From Streptomyces dangxiongensis (lineage in GTDB: Bacteria > Actinomycetota > Actinomycetes > Streptomycetales > Streptomycetaceae), in assembly GCF_003675325.1 (NCBI RefSeq), contig NZ_CP033073.1, positions 3,038,001-3,102,000 on the forward strand: DNA of 64,000 nt. Direction: 5' to 3'. The notes under the pieces were generated by a model. The model was not told the origin of the DNA and ran no database searches. It worked only from the letters and a program-made list of their open reading frames with translations. The position numbers were made by a program, and so were the translations under genes. Position 1 is the first letter of the stretch; every line of letters starts with the position of its first letter. Below are positions 20,989 to 30,243 of this stretch, piece after piece.

Positions 20989-21647
20989 ATGTCCTTCTGC
21001 GTCCGCGTACGCGTATGCGTCACAGTTGCGGACGTCACCGCGCCACGGTGTGGTTCTCGCTGGGGCGGAAGCGCGTCGAGCCCGCCCGCCGATTCCGGAT
21101 CGGCGCCGATCAGCTCCGCGAGCCGCTTCAGACCGCGGTGCGCCGCCGTGCGGACGGCACCCGCGCGCTTGCCGAGCGTCTCGGCGGCGGTCTTGGCGTC
21201 CAGGCCCACGACCACGCGCAGGACGACCGCCTCGGCCTGGTCCTGCGGGAGGCGGGCGATCAGGGAGAGGGCGCTGTCGGTGGTCAGGGCCTCGATGGCC
21301 TCGCCGGCCGTGTCGGACTCGGCGGCCCGGCCGGTCAGCTCAGTCTCGTCGCCGCCGATGGCGGGGCGGCGGCCCCGCATGCGTATGTGGTCCAGCGCGC
21401 GGTTGCGGGCGATCCGGGCGGCCCAGCCGCGGAACCGGTCGGCGTCACCGCTGAACCGGTCCAGGTCGCGGGCGATCTGGAGCCAGGCCTCGGAGGCCAC
21501 GTCCTCTGCGTCCGGATCGCCGACCAGCGTGCGTACGTAACCGAGCAGCCGGGGATGCACCGCGCGGTACACCGCACGGAACGCGGTCTCATCACCGGTC
21601 TGTGCCGCACGCACCGCGGCGGTCAGCTCCGCGTCGTCCCCCAGCAC
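20985..21647 (-). CDS. ECF RNA polymerase sigma factor (module 1)
   Basis: Sigma-70 family group 4 factor, about 220 residues. Region 2 reads LLGYVRTLVGDPDAEDVASE and FRGWAARIARNRALDHIR. Region 4 reads LPQDQAEAVVLRVVVGLDA and GKRAGAVRTAAHRGLKRL, the helix-turn-helix that contacts the -35 element. GTG at 21647 is preferred because AAAGGGAG lies five bases upstream (21652-21659); an ATG at 21689 would add 14 residues. A basic tail rich in Thr/Arg ends the protein. It is coupled to the membrane partner, and its sequence closely parallels the second sigma factor at 22910-23584, implying duplication. Confidence 0.9.
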   Translation of the reverse strand: MLGDDAELTAAVRAAQTGDETAFRAVYRAVHPRLLGYVRTLVGDPDAEDVASEAWLQIARDLDRFSGDADRFRGWAARIARNRALDHIRMRGRRPAIGGDETELTGRAAESDTAGEAIEALTTDSALSLIARLPQDQAEAVVLRVVVGLDAKTAAETLGKRAGAVRTAAHRGLKRLAELIGADPESAGGLDALPPQREPHRGAVTSATVTHTRTRTQKDM

Positions 21648-21940
21648 CGCACTCCCTTTACGCCTGTCTTCGGTCGGCGCGAAAGGCACGTTACGGCGTG
21701 AAACCGTCTCTCGTCCATGTCTGTAGAAGATGCAACTAACTCGTGACCGGGTTCCGGTGTGCGCAGGGTGAGGACTCGGCGGGGGCGGGCTGTGCCCGAG
21801 CTGTGGCGGGGTGTGACAGAAACCGTGTGCACGGCGCTGAAGGGAGTACGGGCCGTGCGCGGCCCGTCCGCGCGACGGCCGGGGCCTCTCCTGTGGGGGG
21901 TGGCGGCCCCGGCCGTTGCCTTCGCGGAGCCGGCCGGTGC

Positions 21941-22756
21941 CTACCGCTTGCCGCCCGCCGAGCCGCCCGACTTCCCCTGGCCGCCGCCGTTCCCGCCCTT
22001 GCTCCGGCTCTGGCCTTGGCCCTTGCCGGTGGCGCCCGTACCCCCCGCCTCGCCGGCCGTCCCTCGCTGCGGGCGTGCCGCCCGGGCGGCGCAGTAGGCC
22101 GCGACCTTCTCCGGGCCGCCCGCCGCCGTGACCAGCCGCTGCCAGGCCGTCGCCGCCAGGGCACCGCCCCGCTTCCCGGCCTGTGCGTAGGCGCGGCAGT
22201 GGGCCAGGGTGTCCCGGGCGGTGCCCGGGTGCCCGGGTGATGGCGTGGCGGGGTCGGTGGACCCGGCGCCCGCCCGCCCGGTCGCCCGCCCGGTCGCCCG
22301 GTCGTCGGCCGGCGCGGCCGTTGCCGCCGGGGTGCGCGGGGCGGCCGGCGACGACCGGACGGGGCGGGGGGTGTCCCGGCCGGCGTCCGTGCCGGACCCG
22401 GCCGAGCCGATCGCCGCGACGGCGATCCCGCCCAGCGTGAGGCTCGCCAGGGCCAGCGAGAGCGTGGTCCGCAGGGAGCGGCGGGTACGGCGCGGCCGTC
22501 CGGGGCGCCAGTCGTCCCGGGCCCGGGTCCGCGCGTCGTGCGCCCCCGCCGCACGGGCGGCCCGGAAGGCGGCGACGGCGCCGTGCTCGGCCTCGGGGTC
22601 GACGCCGTCCGTGCGCAGGGCGGCCCTGAACCGGGTCTCGAACCCGGGGTCCGGCCGCGGCACGTCGGTCGGCTCGGGCACGGAGACGGTGGCGCCGGCG
22701 CGAGGGTGCGCGGACCGGCGGCCGGGCGGCCCCTCACCGCTGTGCCGTTCACCCAT
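21941..22756 (-). CDS. Membrane-anchored partner of ECF sigma factor (module 2)
   Basis: Paralogue of the product at 19729-20988, 271 residues. It has a cytoplasmic N-terminal region (PGFETRFRAALRTDG), a basic stretch RPRRTRRSLR, a single membrane helix (TLSLALASLTLGGIAVAA), a Pro/Thr/Ala linker, then a Cys domain (AHCRAYAQAGKRG to KVAAYCAARAA) and a Gly/Lys/Ser tail. The spacing of CR to YC resembles module 1. ATG at 22756 (MGERHSGEG) has AGGA seven bases upstream. An alternative ATG at 22888 would place the 16-bp direct repeats inside the coding region. The exact role, presumably sigma regulation across the membrane, is inferred. Confidence 0.7.
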   Translation of the reverse strand: MGERHSGEGPPGRRSAHPRAGATVSVPEPTDVPRPDPGFETRFRAALRTDGVDPEAEHGAVAAFRAARAAGAHDARTRARDDWRPGRPRRTRRSLRTTLSLALASLTLGGIAVAAIGSAGSGTDAGRDTPRPVRSSPAAPRTPAATAAPADDRATGRATGRAGAGSTDPATPSPGHPGTARDTLAHCRAYAQAGKRGGALAATAWQRLVTAAGGPEKVAAYCAARAARPQRGTAGEAGGTGATGKGQGQSRSKGGNGGGQGKSGGSAGGKR

Positions 22757-22845
22757 GCCCGTTCCTGTCCCTGTCCCTGTTCCCGTAGCTGTTCCGTTGC
22801 CGTTCCCGCACTCGCCCGGCCCGCCCGGAGACGCGCACACCGGCC

Positions 22846-22882
22846 CACACACGCCGTACGCCTGTTCACACACGCCGTACGC
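22846..22882. repeat. 16-bp direct repeat upstream of module 2 partner gene
   Basis: CACACACGCCGTACGC occurs exactly at 22846-22861 and 22867-22882, 21 bases apart, i.e. about two helical turns. It lies between the sigma stop and the preferred start of the membrane-partner gene. It may be a tandem binding site, or coding if the upstream start at 22888 is used. Confidence 0.7.
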
Positions 22883-22909
22883 GTTCATACGTCCCGCGTG
22901 CCGTGGCGT

Positions 22910-23584
22910 TCATCCCGACTCCCCCGGCGCCGGGGCATCGCCATCCGTCCCACCGCCGCCGGGGCCGTCCGCCGGGCGGGCCGCGTCGAACTGGCGGGCC
23001 AGGCGGCGCAGGCCCCGGTACGCGGCCGTGCGGACCGCGCCGGGACGCTTGCCCAGGACGCGGGCGGCGGCCGGGCCGTCGAGGCCGACGACCACCCGCA
23101 GCAGCACCGCCTCGGCCTGGTCCCGGGGCAGCGCCCGCACCAGCTCCAGCGCGCGTGCGGTGGACAACGACTCCAGGGCCTGGTCGTGGGTGCTGTGCCG
23201 GCCGGGCAGCTCCAGGGCGTCGTCCCCGAGCTGCGCCGCCCGGGGCCGTACCCGCTGCCGGCGTAGCTGGTCCAGGGCCCGGTGCCGGGCGATGGTCGCG
23301 GTCCAGCCCCGGAAACCGGCGCCGTCGCCGCGGAACCGGCCGAGGTCCCGGGCGATCTCCAGCCAGGCGTCGGAGGCGACGTCCTCCGCGTCCTCGCCGA
23401 CCAGACCCCGCAGATAACCCAGCAGGCCGGGCTGCACGATCCGGTAGGCCACCGCGAAGGCGCTCTCGTCGCCGTCCTGGGCCCGCGCGACGGCCGCGCC
23501 CAGCTCCCCGTCCCGCGGCTGCGGGCGGCGGGGTTCCCCTCCCTGGCCCAAGACCGTCCTCGTTCGTGCCGAGTTCCTGGCCAC
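22910..23584 (-). CDS. ECF RNA polymerase sigma factor (module 2)
   Basis: Sigma-70 group 4 factor of up to 224 residues, paralogous to the factor at 20985-21647. Region 2: LLGYLRGLVGEDAEDVASDA and FRGWTATIARHRALDQLR. Region 4: LPRDQAEAVLLRVVVGLDG and GKRPGAVRTAAYRGLRRLA. GTG 23584 is the longest start; a TTG at 23551 aligns better with the start chosen for the paralogue and has AGGA upstream. The C terminus is Gly/Pro-rich and likely unstructured. The gene order sigma, partner, sigma, partner on one strand suggests a tandem duplication followed by divergence. Confidence 0.88.
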   Translation of the reverse strand: MARNSARTRTVLGQGGEPRRPQPRDGELGAAVARAQDGDESAFAVAYRIVQPGLLGYLRGLVGEDAEDVASDAWLEIARDLGRFRGDGAGFRGWTATIARHRALDQLRRQRVRPRAAQLGDDALELPGRHSTHDQALESLSTARALELVRALPRDQAEAVLLRVVVGLDGPAAARVLGKRPGAVRTAAYRGLRRLARQFDAARPADGPGGGGTDGDAPAPGESG

Positions 23585-23702
23585 TGCGTGGCGCCTGCCT
23601 CACGGTCCGGCACGTCCGGCCGTGTCACCGCCCTCCACGATCATCAGCGTCGGCCCGGACGGAAGTGTCACAGCGCGGCGGTGCCCCAGGGGGCGGGGCC
23701 GG

Positions 23703-24152
23703 TCAGCCGCGGGCGGTCGCGTCGCGGCACAGCAGCCGCAGCGAGCCGTTGCCCCCGAAGGAGCGGCGGGCCTCGTCGACGGGGTCCCACAGCCGGCCGT
23801 CGGGGGTGCGCACCCAGTGCTCGCCGCCGCTCGCCCACCACTCGGCGCCGGTCTGGCGGACGATCACCTCGCCGGCGTAGGCACCGAGGCCGCGCAGCAC
23901 GTTCTCGACGGCCGCGTACGGCGGCTCCTCACGGCGTATCTCCTCGATCATCCGGTCGACGCGCCACAGGCTCTGCGCCGAGTAGTCGAGCCGGACGCGG
24001 GCGCCCTCGCGCATCGTGGCCACCGCGTCCGCCGCCCACCGCACGGGCTTCGCCGCGGCCTGCGGCCTGGTCTCCTGTCGCGTCGTCGCGTACGGGTCCG
24101 TCGCCCGCTCTGTCACCTGGCCTGTCACATGGTCTGTCGTATGGGCTGTCAC
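23703..24152 (-). CDS. Hypothetical protein
   Basis: Not recognised. About 149 residues if started at GTG 24152; an in-frame GTG at 24230 would add 26 residues. The N terminus is rich in Thr/His/Val and reflects an imperfect 15-base repeat in the DNA (variants of CTGTCACATGG at about 24110-24155). The rest looks like a folded domain: VRWAADAVATMREGARVRLD, then WRVDRMIEEIRREEPPYAAV, EVIVRQTGAEWWAS and LWDPVDEARRSFGG. No membrane helix or signal peptide. It follows the sigma modules but is separated from them. Confidence 0.65.
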   Translation of the reverse strand: MTAHTTDHVTGQVTERATDPYATTRQETRPQAAAKPVRWAADAVATMREGARVRLDYSAQSLWRVDRMIEEIRREEPPYAAVENVLRGLGAYAGEVIVRQTGAEWWASGGEHWVRTPDGRLWDPVDEARRSFGGNGSLRLLCRDATARG

Positions 24153-24259
24153 ATAGGGAAGAGCGAGCCGGGCGGGATTTCCGTCACCCGGTTCCGCGGT
24201 GTTCCGCCAACCGTCGCAGGACCGCCCCACGTCCGCCGCGGGACGGGCACGAAACCCTC

Positions 24260-24874
24260 TCAGGCCCCCGGTCCGGTGGCGCCGCGCGCCCGGCGGGAGA
24301 CCACCGCGCGCAGCACGCGCCGGCCCTCGACGGACACCTCCAGCGCCCCGCGCAGGCCGTTGACGCCGTGCCCGGCGAGGAGTTCCAGCACCACCGTCTG
24401 GCGGCGCAGCTCGGCGGCGACGAGCGGCGACGGGCCGGCCGTGTCCCCCGAAGCCCCGGCGCTCGGGTGCGTGCTTCCGTCCGGGGACGTGGTGGCGGCC
24501 GTGGCGGGGTCGAGCAGCCGGTGGATGCGCAGCGAGGCGGCCGAGCAGACGTCGGCCCAGGGGCGTACGGCGTCGGCGGTGCGCTCGGCGGGGGCCGCGT
24601 CCAGCATGCGGCGGGCGAGCCGCACGGCCTCGTCACCGGCGGACCCGGCGGACCCGGCGGGCTCATCGGTCCCGTCGGACCCGGCGGACCCCAGCGCCGC
24701 GCGGGCCTTCTCCAGGCCCCCGCCCCAGTCGGAGTCGTCGGCGAGACTCGCCCAGAGCGGGCGCAGCAGTTCGTCGTCGCCGCCGAGCAGCGGCAGACAC
24801 CGATCCATACAAGCCAATCCGCTGGCGGCCAGTCCGCGGGCGTCGGCCTGTGCGATCAGTTGCACCAGGCTCAT
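24260..24874 (-). CDS. Hypothetical protein
   Basis: Not recognised; 204 residues, soluble, no signal peptide. It begins SLVQLIAQADARGLAASGLA, followed by CMDRCLPLLGGDDELLRPLW and DDSDWGGGLEKARAAL. A Gly/Ser/Ala repeat in the middle (GSAGSDGTDEPAGSAGSAG) is followed by helical segments and a basic end. ATG at 24874 has GAGGGAGA at an ideal distance, so the start is well supported. It shares orientation with the next upstream unknown gene and the hexosaminidase, but spacing does not demand an operon. Confidence 0.75.
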   Translation of the reverse strand: MSLVQLIAQADARGLAASGLACMDRCLPLLGGDDELLRPLWASLADDSDWGGGLEKARAALGSAGSDGTDEPAGSAGSAGDEAVRLARRMLDAAPAERTADAVRPWADVCSAASLRIHRLLDPATAATTSPDGSTHPSAGASGDTAGPSPLVAAELRRQTVVLELLAGHGVNGLRGALEVSVEGRRVLRAVVSRRARGATGPGA

Positions 24875-25015
24875 GAATGTCTCCCTCGCCAGGGCGCCGA
24901 CCGGTACGGAGCCCGCACTTCCCCTTACTGCGTGCGACGGCGCGGGAGTGTCACATCCGCAGGTTTTCAGCCAAAGACAGTCGTGCCCGTGCCCGGAGAC
25001 GTCGGACACCGCTCC

Positions 25016-26695
25016 TCAGCCCAGCCGGTCGGCCAGCTTCCTGAAGTCGGGCCAGGACAGCGCCGGAGTGCCCGGGTCCCACAGCTTCTGCACGGTGGCC
25101 CGCAGCGGCATCCGGATGCCCGCGGCGACCTGGCTCTCCGTCTGCGCTCCGGCGATGTCGCACCACACCGCGAACGAGCCGCCGAGGATCTGCGCGTCGT
25201 AGCGGGCCGGTACGGCGGTCGTGCCGCGCAGCACCCGCGGGTTCCACTGCTCGTAGATCCGCTGTCCCGTCGGGTAGACGAAGGTCTGCGGCTGGCCGAG
25301 GACGTAGTAGAGGAACTCGTCGTTGTAGTTGAGGACCTTCCGGCCCGCGCCCAGGTACTCGGCCGGCTGCCGGGCGCCGATCTCCTTGCCGGTCCAGTAG
25401 GCGACCTGGAGGCCCTGCTCGGGCTGGACGGAGGTGCCGCGGAAGAAGCCGTCGTTCCAGGCGCGGACGGTCTTGTCGTGGGCGCGGACGGTGGCGTAGC
25501 GGTCGTTGAGCCAGTCGGTGGCGAGGTCGGCGACCGTGCCGCCGGAGCCGTGGGCCTGCCGGGCGGCGGCGGCCAGTTGCGGATACGAGGCCTGCGGGTC
25601 CTTCACGGTGAGCGCCTGGTACTCGTCACCGCCCAGATGCCACCGGCCGCCGGGGAACAGCACCGCGTACTCGTTCAGCAGGTCGTCGACGATCCGCGCG
25701 GAGGCGTCCTTGGAGATGTCGACGGCGCCCTTGGTGGGCACCCCGCTCGCGTTGCGCAGCGTGAGGTCGGGGTGGGCGGCGATGACGGCCCCGAGGTGTC
25801 CTGGCGAGTCGATCTCCGGCACGACGGTGATGTGCCGGCCGGCCGCCAGGTCCACGATCCGTTTGACCTGCGCCTTGGACAGACGGTCCGGGGAGACGAT
25901 CTCCGGGTGGGTGCTGGACTCGATCCGGAAGGCCTGGTCGTCGGAGAAGTGCAGCCCCAGCTCGTTGAACTTCAGGTCCCCCAGCTCGCGTATCCGGTCC
26001 TCGATCCAGGTCTCGGAGAACGGTTTGCGCGCGATGTCGAGCATGAACCCGCGGTCCGGCTTGGCCGGCTGGTCCCGGACGACGCCCTCCGGTGCCGTAC
26101 CGCCGCCGTGGACCTCCTGCTTCAGGGTGCGGGTGCCGTAGAAGACCCCGGCCTCACCGGGCCCGCTGATGCCGACCCGCCCGCCGCGGACGGTGAGGGT
26201 GTACGACTCCTGGTTCCCGCCCCCGCCGCCGAGCGCGAGCCGGACGTCCCCGGCCCGCACGTCGTCCTCGCCCTTCTGCCCCGCGTACGTCAGCCCCAGT
26301 TCCCCGGCTATGAGCCGGCCCTCGTCGGCCAGCCCGGCGTCGCTCACCACCACCCGCTCCCCGTGCCGCGGCTGCCAGCCGGGCCCGCGCGCCGGGGCGT
26401 GGGAGCGCACCGCGGGTATCGTGCGCGGCGCCTGTGACAGCGGGTAGGACCGGCTGGGCGTCGGACTCGCCGACGGGGTGCCCGCCGCCCCGGGGTCGGC
26501 GCCGGCGGGGTCCGCGCCGGAGACCCGCCCGGCCGAGGACCGTGGCGCGCTCGCGTCCGGTTTCCCGCCGCCGCCGTCGGAGGCCCACACGCCGACGCCC
26601 GTGCCGAGCGCGATCGTCCCGACGAACGCGGCGGCCATCACCGCCCGTTTCGGTATCACCTGCCGCGCCGTTCCCCGGCGGCTGTGCTGGGTCAC
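25016..26695 (-). CDS. Secreted or anchored GH20 beta-N-acetylhexosaminidase
   Basis: Family 20 glycoside hydrolase that removes terminal GlcNAc/GalNAc residues from chitin oligomers or glycoconjugates by substrate-assisted catalysis. Basic N terminus plus one hydrophobic segment (AVMAAAFVGTIALGTGVGVW) acts as a signal peptide or anchor, then a Pro/Ser linker. The GH20b domain leads into the barrel with DRGFMLDIARKPFS, LGLHFSDDQAFRIES, VVPEIDSPGHLGA and the catalytic Asp-Glu pair in WHLGGDEYQAL. About 559 residues. GTG at 26695 is chosen (GGTGG upstream); GTG 26725 is possible. No sequence resembling a DasR operator was evident upstream. Confidence 0.9.
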   Translation of the reverse strand: MTQHSRRGTARQVIPKRAVMAAAFVGTIALGTGVGVWASDGGGGKPDASAPRSSAGRVSGADPAGADPGAAGTPSASPTPSRSYPLSQAPRTIPAVRSHAPARGPGWQPRHGERVVVSDAGLADEGRLIAGELGLTYAGQKGEDDVRAGDVRLALGGGGGNQESYTLTVRGGRVGISGPGEAGVFYGTRTLKQEVHGGGTAPEGVVRDQPAKPDRGFMLDIARKPFSETWIEDRIRELGDLKFNELGLHFSDDQAFRIESSTHPEIVSPDRLSKAQVKRIVDLAAGRHITVVPEIDSPGHLGAVIAAHPDLTLRNASGVPTKGAVDISKDASARIVDDLLNEYAVLFPGGRWHLGGDEYQALTVKDPQASYPQLAAAARQAHGSGGTVADLATDWLNDRYATVRAHDKTVRAWNDGFFRGTSVQPEQGLQVAYWTGKEIGARQPAEYLGAGRKVLNYNDEFLYYVLGQPQTFVYPTGQRIYEQWNPRVLRGTTAVPARYDAQILGGSFAVWCDIAGAQTESQVAAGIRMPLRATVQKLWDPGTPALSWPDFRKLADRLG

Positions 26696-26789
26696 CCTGC
26701 CACCGTACGACTCTCTCCGGCTCACCGGTCATCGAGGTAGTCGGAAACTCTCCCGTTCGAGTGAAATTCACACACCACGGGGACACACC

Positions 26790-27395
26790 GTGACCACTCT
26801 CGATAACCTGACCACATCTTTCACAGCATCCCCTGCCACACCACCTGTGACGCGAGGACCCACGCTGCCCGCCCACCGTCTCCCGTATCTCCCCAAGCCC
26901 CTCGACGCCTTCAACACCGCCGCCGACGACGAGGTCCATGCCCTTCTGCTGCGCTGCCTGCGCAGCCCGCGCTGGTCCCGCCGGATCGCGGACCACCGCC
27001 CGTACCCCGACCTGGACGCGCTGCTGGCAGCGGCGGACGAGGCGGCCTACGACCTGTCGCCGGGCGAGCTGGCCCAGGCGCTGGCGGGCGAGTCCCTTCC
27101 CGAGCTGCCCGAGGGCATCTACTCGGCGGCCCACATGGCACTGAGCGCGGCGCAGGCGGCCTACGAGGCGCGCTTCGGACACGGGTTCGCCATCTATCTG
27201 GGTGACACGCCCCCGGACGAGGTGCTCGACCGCATCCTCGAAGCGATCCGGTCACGATTGGCGAACGATCCGGAGGAGGAGCGGGTCACCGCGGCGGAGG
27301 AGCTGCGACGCCTCGCCCGGGGGCGTCTCGGCCACCTCCTCGGGACCACGGGAAGCTGCGCGACCAGCACAAACACACCCGTATCCGGCAAATGA
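26790..27395 (+). CDS. OHCU decarboxylase-like protein
   Basis: Member of the 2-oxo-4-hydroxy-4-carboxy-5-ureidoimidazoline decarboxylase fold family, which acts after urate oxidase to give S-allantoin. 201 residues. Matches include LLLRCLRSPRWSRRIADHRP (substrate-site Trp/Arg region), FGHGFAIYLGDTPPDEVLDR (cf. FGFPF..GR) and RLANDPEEERVTAAEELRR. The catalytic His of characterised enzymes is not evident at the expected N-terminal site, so it may be a relative with another role. GTG at 26790 is preceded by ACGGGGAC. No uricase or allantoinase gene is adjacent; it sits alone between the hexosaminidase and sdhC. Confidence 0.72.
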   Translation: MTTLDNLTTSFTASPATPPVTRGPTLPAHRLPYLPKPLDAFNTAADDEVHALLLRCLRSPRWSRRIADHRPYPDLDALLAAADEAAYDLSPGELAQALAGESLPELPEGIYSAAHMALSAAQAAYEARFGHGFAIYLGDTPPDEVLDRILEAIRSRLANDPEEERVTAAEELRRLARGRLGHLLGTTGSCATSTNTPVSGK

Positions 27396-27585
27396 CCGCA
27401 TCACCCGCCCCGGTGGGCGCCCCGCTAGCCCAACCGCGTGCCGGTTTGATCACACAGCCAGGCCCCCCGTCAGCCACGGCGCGACGCCTCGCTACGATGC
27501 TGGGGGCCGGTGGACCGTACCCGGCCGGGCCCGACCGACAGTGAAGCCGGCGCGGCCCTAATCCCCGCTCCCGGAGGGTTCTTCC

Positions 27586-27966
27586 GTGCCGGCTGGAACG
27601 CTGTACCGCGGCCGGGAAGGAATGTGGTCCTGGGTGGCTCATCGAGTCACCGGCGTCCTCATTTTCTTCTTCCTGTTCGTTCATGTGCTGGACACCGCTC
27701 TCGTGCGTGTCTCCCCCGAGGACTACGACAAGGTCGTAGCCACGTACAAGACGCCGATCGTCGCGCTGCTGGAGTACGGCCTCGTCGCCGCCATCCTCTT
27801 CCACGCGCTCAACGGCCTGCGTGTCATCGCCGTCGACTTCTGGTCGAAGGGCACGCGCTACCAGAAGCAGATGTTCTGGGCCGTGATGGGCGTCTGGTTC
27901 GTCCTGATGGCCGGGGCACTCCGCCCGGTCCTCGGTCACGCCGCCCGTGTCCTCTTTGGGAGCTGA
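27586..27966 (+). CDS. sdhC: Succinate dehydrogenase cytochrome b556 subunit
   Basis: Membrane anchor subunit of complex II, 126 residues with three transmembrane helices (WVAHRVTGVLIFFFLFVHVL, then VALLEYGLVAAILFHALNGL, then QMFWAVMGVWFVLMAGAL). The His in FHALNGLRV is a candidate haem ligand, and HRVTG is the SdhC family motif. GTG at 27586 follows GAGGGTTCTTCC. It opens the sdhCDAB operon, with sdhD nine bases after its stop. The 190 bases upstream hold the operon promoter, which I could not assign confidently. Confidence 0.95.
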   Translation: MPAGTLYRGREGMWSWVAHRVTGVLIFFFLFVHVLDTALVRVSPEDYDKVVATYKTPIVALLEYGLVAAILFHALNGLRVIAVDFWSKGTRYQKQMFWAVMGVWFVLMAGALRPVLGHAARVLFGS

Positions 27967-27974
27967 CGCCGCCG

Positions 27975-28469
27975 ATGTCGAATAACTCAGTCACGACTGA
28001 AACCGCCGCGTCCGGAGTCGGCCCCGTGGAAGGTGCCCCCGTCTACACCGTCGACAACCCGGCCCCGCTGATCGAGGCGCCGCGCAAGCGGACCAAGAAG
28101 TCCCCGAAGTCGACCCGGGGCAACTTCGAGCTGGCCGCGTGGGTCTTCATGCGCCTGTCCGGCATCGTGCTGGTGGTCCTCGTCCTGGGCCACCTGCTGA
28201 TCCAGCTCGTGCTGGACGGCGGTGTGTCCAAGATCGGCTTCGCCTTCGTGGCCGGCCGCTGGGCGTCCCCGTTCTGGCAGGTCTGGGATCTGCTGATGCT
28301 GTGGCTGGCGATGCTGCACGGCGCCAACGGCCTGCGCACGGTCATCAACGACTACGCCGAGCGGCCGAACAGCCGCCTGTGGCTCAAGGGCCTGCTCTAC
28401 ACCGCCACGGTGTTCACCATCCTGCTGGGCACGCTGGTGATCTTCACCTTCGACCCGAACATCCGCTAG
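27975..28469 (+). CDS. sdhD: Succinate dehydrogenase hydrophobic membrane anchor subunit
   Basis: Second membrane anchor of complex II, 164 residues. The first 60 residues are hydrophilic, ending with a Lys-rich segment ([15 protein letters not shown]), longer than in proteobacteria but common in actinomycetes. Three helices follow: [19 protein letters not shown], then [18 protein letters not shown] (His ligand candidate), then [22 protein letters not shown] at 27975. sdhA starts 19 bases after its stop. Confidence 0.94.
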   Translation: MSNNSVTTETAASGVGPVEGAPVYTVDNPAPLIEAPRKRTKKSPKSTRGNFELAAWVFMRLSGIVLVVLVLGHLLIQLVLDGGVSKIGFAFVAGRWASPFWQVWDLLMLWLAMLHGANGLRTVINDYAERPNSRLWLKGLLYTATVFTILLGTLVIFTFDPNIR

Positions 28470-28488
28470 GCACGGGGCTGCGAGAATC

Positions 28489-30243
28489 ATGAAGATCCAC
28501 AAGTACGACACCGTCATCGTCGGCGCCGGCGGCGCGGGCATGCGCGCCGCCATCGAGGCGACGAAGCGCAGCCGCACCGCGGTCCTGACCAAGCTCTACC
28601 CCACCCGCTCCCACACGGGCGCCGCGCAGGGCGGCATGGCCGCCGCGCTGGCCAACGTGGAGGAGGACAACTGGGAGTGGCACACCTTCGACACGGTCAA
28701 GGGCGGTGACTACCTGGTCGACCAGGACGCCGCCGAGATCCTGGCGAAGGAGGCCATCGACGCCGTCCTCGACCTGGAGAAGATGGGCCTGCCGTTCAAC
28801 CGGACCCCGGACGGGACCATCGACCAGCGCCGCTTCGGCGGTCACAGCCGCAACCACGGCGAGGCCCCGGTCCGCCGGTCCTGCTACGCCGCGGACCGCA
28901 CCGGCCACATGATCCTCCAGACGCTGTACCAGAACTGCGTCAAGGAGGGCGTGGAGTTCTTCAACGAGTTCTACGTCCTCGACCAGCTCATGACCGAGGT
29001 CGACGGCGTCAAGCGGTCGGCCGGCGTGGTGGCGTACGAGCTGGCCACCGGCGAGATCCACATCTTCCAGGCCAAGGCCGTCATCTACGCCTCCGGCGGC
29101 ACCGGCAAGTTCTTCAAGGTGACGTCGAACGCCCACACCCTGACCGGTGACGGTCAGGCGGCGGTCTACCGGCGCGGGCTCCCGCTGGAGGACATGGAGT
29201 TCTTCCAGTTCCACCCGACCGGCATCTGGCGCATGGGCATCCTGCTGACGGAGGGCGCCCGTGGTGAGGGCGGCATCCTGCGCAACAAGGACGGCGAGCG
29301 CTTCATGGAGAAGTACGCGCCGGTCATGAAGGACCTCGCCTCCCGTGACGTCGTCTCGCGCTCCATCTACACGGAGATCCGCGAGGGCCGCGGCTGCGGT
29401 CCCGAGGGCGACCACGTCTACCTGGACCTGACCCACCTGCCGCCGGAGCAACTGGACGCCAAGCTCCCGGACATCACCGAGTTCGCGCGGACCTACCTCG
29501 GCATCGAGCCCTACACGGACCCGATCCCGATCCAGCCGACCGCGCACTACGCGATGGGCGGCATCCCGACGAACGTCGAGGGTGAGGTCCTGGCGGACAA
29601 CACCACCGTCGTCCCGGGTCTGTACGCGGCCGGCGAGGTCGCCTGTGTCTCCGTGCACGGCGCCAACCGCCTGGGCACCAACTCGCTGCTGGACATCAAC
29701 GTCTTCGGCCGCCGCGCGGGCATCGCCGCCGCCGAGTACTCCGCGAAGGCCGACTACGTCGAGCTGCCGGAGGCCCCGGAGTCGTTCGTCGTCGAGCAGA
29801 TCGAGCGGCTGCGCAACTCCACCGGCAACGAGCGGGTGGCCACGCTCCGCCGCGAGCTGCAGGAGACCATGGACGCCAACGTCATGGTCTTCCGCACCGA
29901 GCAGACGATCAAGACGGCCGTCGAGAAGATCGCCGAGCTGCGCGAGCGCTACCGCAACGTGGCGATCCAGGACAAGGGCAAGCGGTTCAACACGGACCTC
30001 CTCGAGGCGATCGAGCTGGGCAACCTGCTCGACCTGGCCGAGGTCATGGCGGTGTCGGCCCTGGCCCGCAAGGAGTCCCGCGGTGGTCACTACCGCGAGG
30101 ACTACCCGAACCGCGACGACGTCAACTTCATGCGTCACACCATGGCGTACCGCGAGGTCGGCGCCGACGGCTCGGAAACCGTCCGTCTCGACTACAAGCC
30201 GGTCGTCCAGACCCGCTACCAGCCGATGGAGCGTAAGTACTGA
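28489..30243 (+). CDS. sdhA: Succinate dehydrogenase flavoprotein subunit
   Basis: Catalytic FAD subunit, 584 residues, oxidising succinate to fumarate at the inner membrane face. N-terminal dinucleotide motif [16 protein letters not shown]; covalent-FAD His in [15 protein letters not shown]; active-site region [15 protein letters not shown]; substrate-site segment FQFHPTGIW; and [15 protein letters not shown] and [13 protein letters not shown] near the C-terminal FAD region. Helical C-terminal domain ends with YQPMERKY. Its stop shares one base with the sdhB start (TGATG), so translation is coupled. Confidence 0.97.
   Translation: MKIHKYDTVIVGAGGAGMRAAIEATKRSRTAVLTKLYPTRSHTGAAQGGMAAALANVEEDNWEWHTFDTVKGGDYLVDQDAAEILAKEAIDAVLDLEKMGLPFNRTPDGTIDQRRFGGHSRNHGEAPVRRSCYAADRTGHMILQTLYQNCVKEGVEFFNEFYVLDQLMTEVDGVKRSAGVVAYELATGEIHIFQAKAVIYASGGTGKFFKVTSNAHTLTGDGQAAVYRRGLPLEDMEFFQFHPTGIWRMGILLTEGARGEGGILRNKDGERFMEKYAPVMKDLASRDVVSRSIYTEIREGRGCGPEGDHVYLDLTHLPPEQLDAKLPDITEFARTYLGIEPYTDPIPIQPTAHYAMGGIPTNVEGEVLADNTTVVPGLYAAGEVACVSVHGANRLGTNSLLDINVFGRRAGIAAAEYSAKADYVELPEAPESFVVEQIERLRNSTGNERVATLRRELQETMDANVMVFRTEQTIKTAVEKIAELRERYRNVAIQDKGKRFNTDLLEAIELGNLLDLAEVMAVSALARKESRGGHYREDYPNRDDVNFMRHTMAYREVGADGSETVRLDYKPVVQTRYQPMERKY

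Noticed and set aside
26696..26790. DasR operator upstream of the GH20 gene
   Set aside because: No sequence resembling the ACTGGTCTAGACCAGT-type site was found in the divergent gap.
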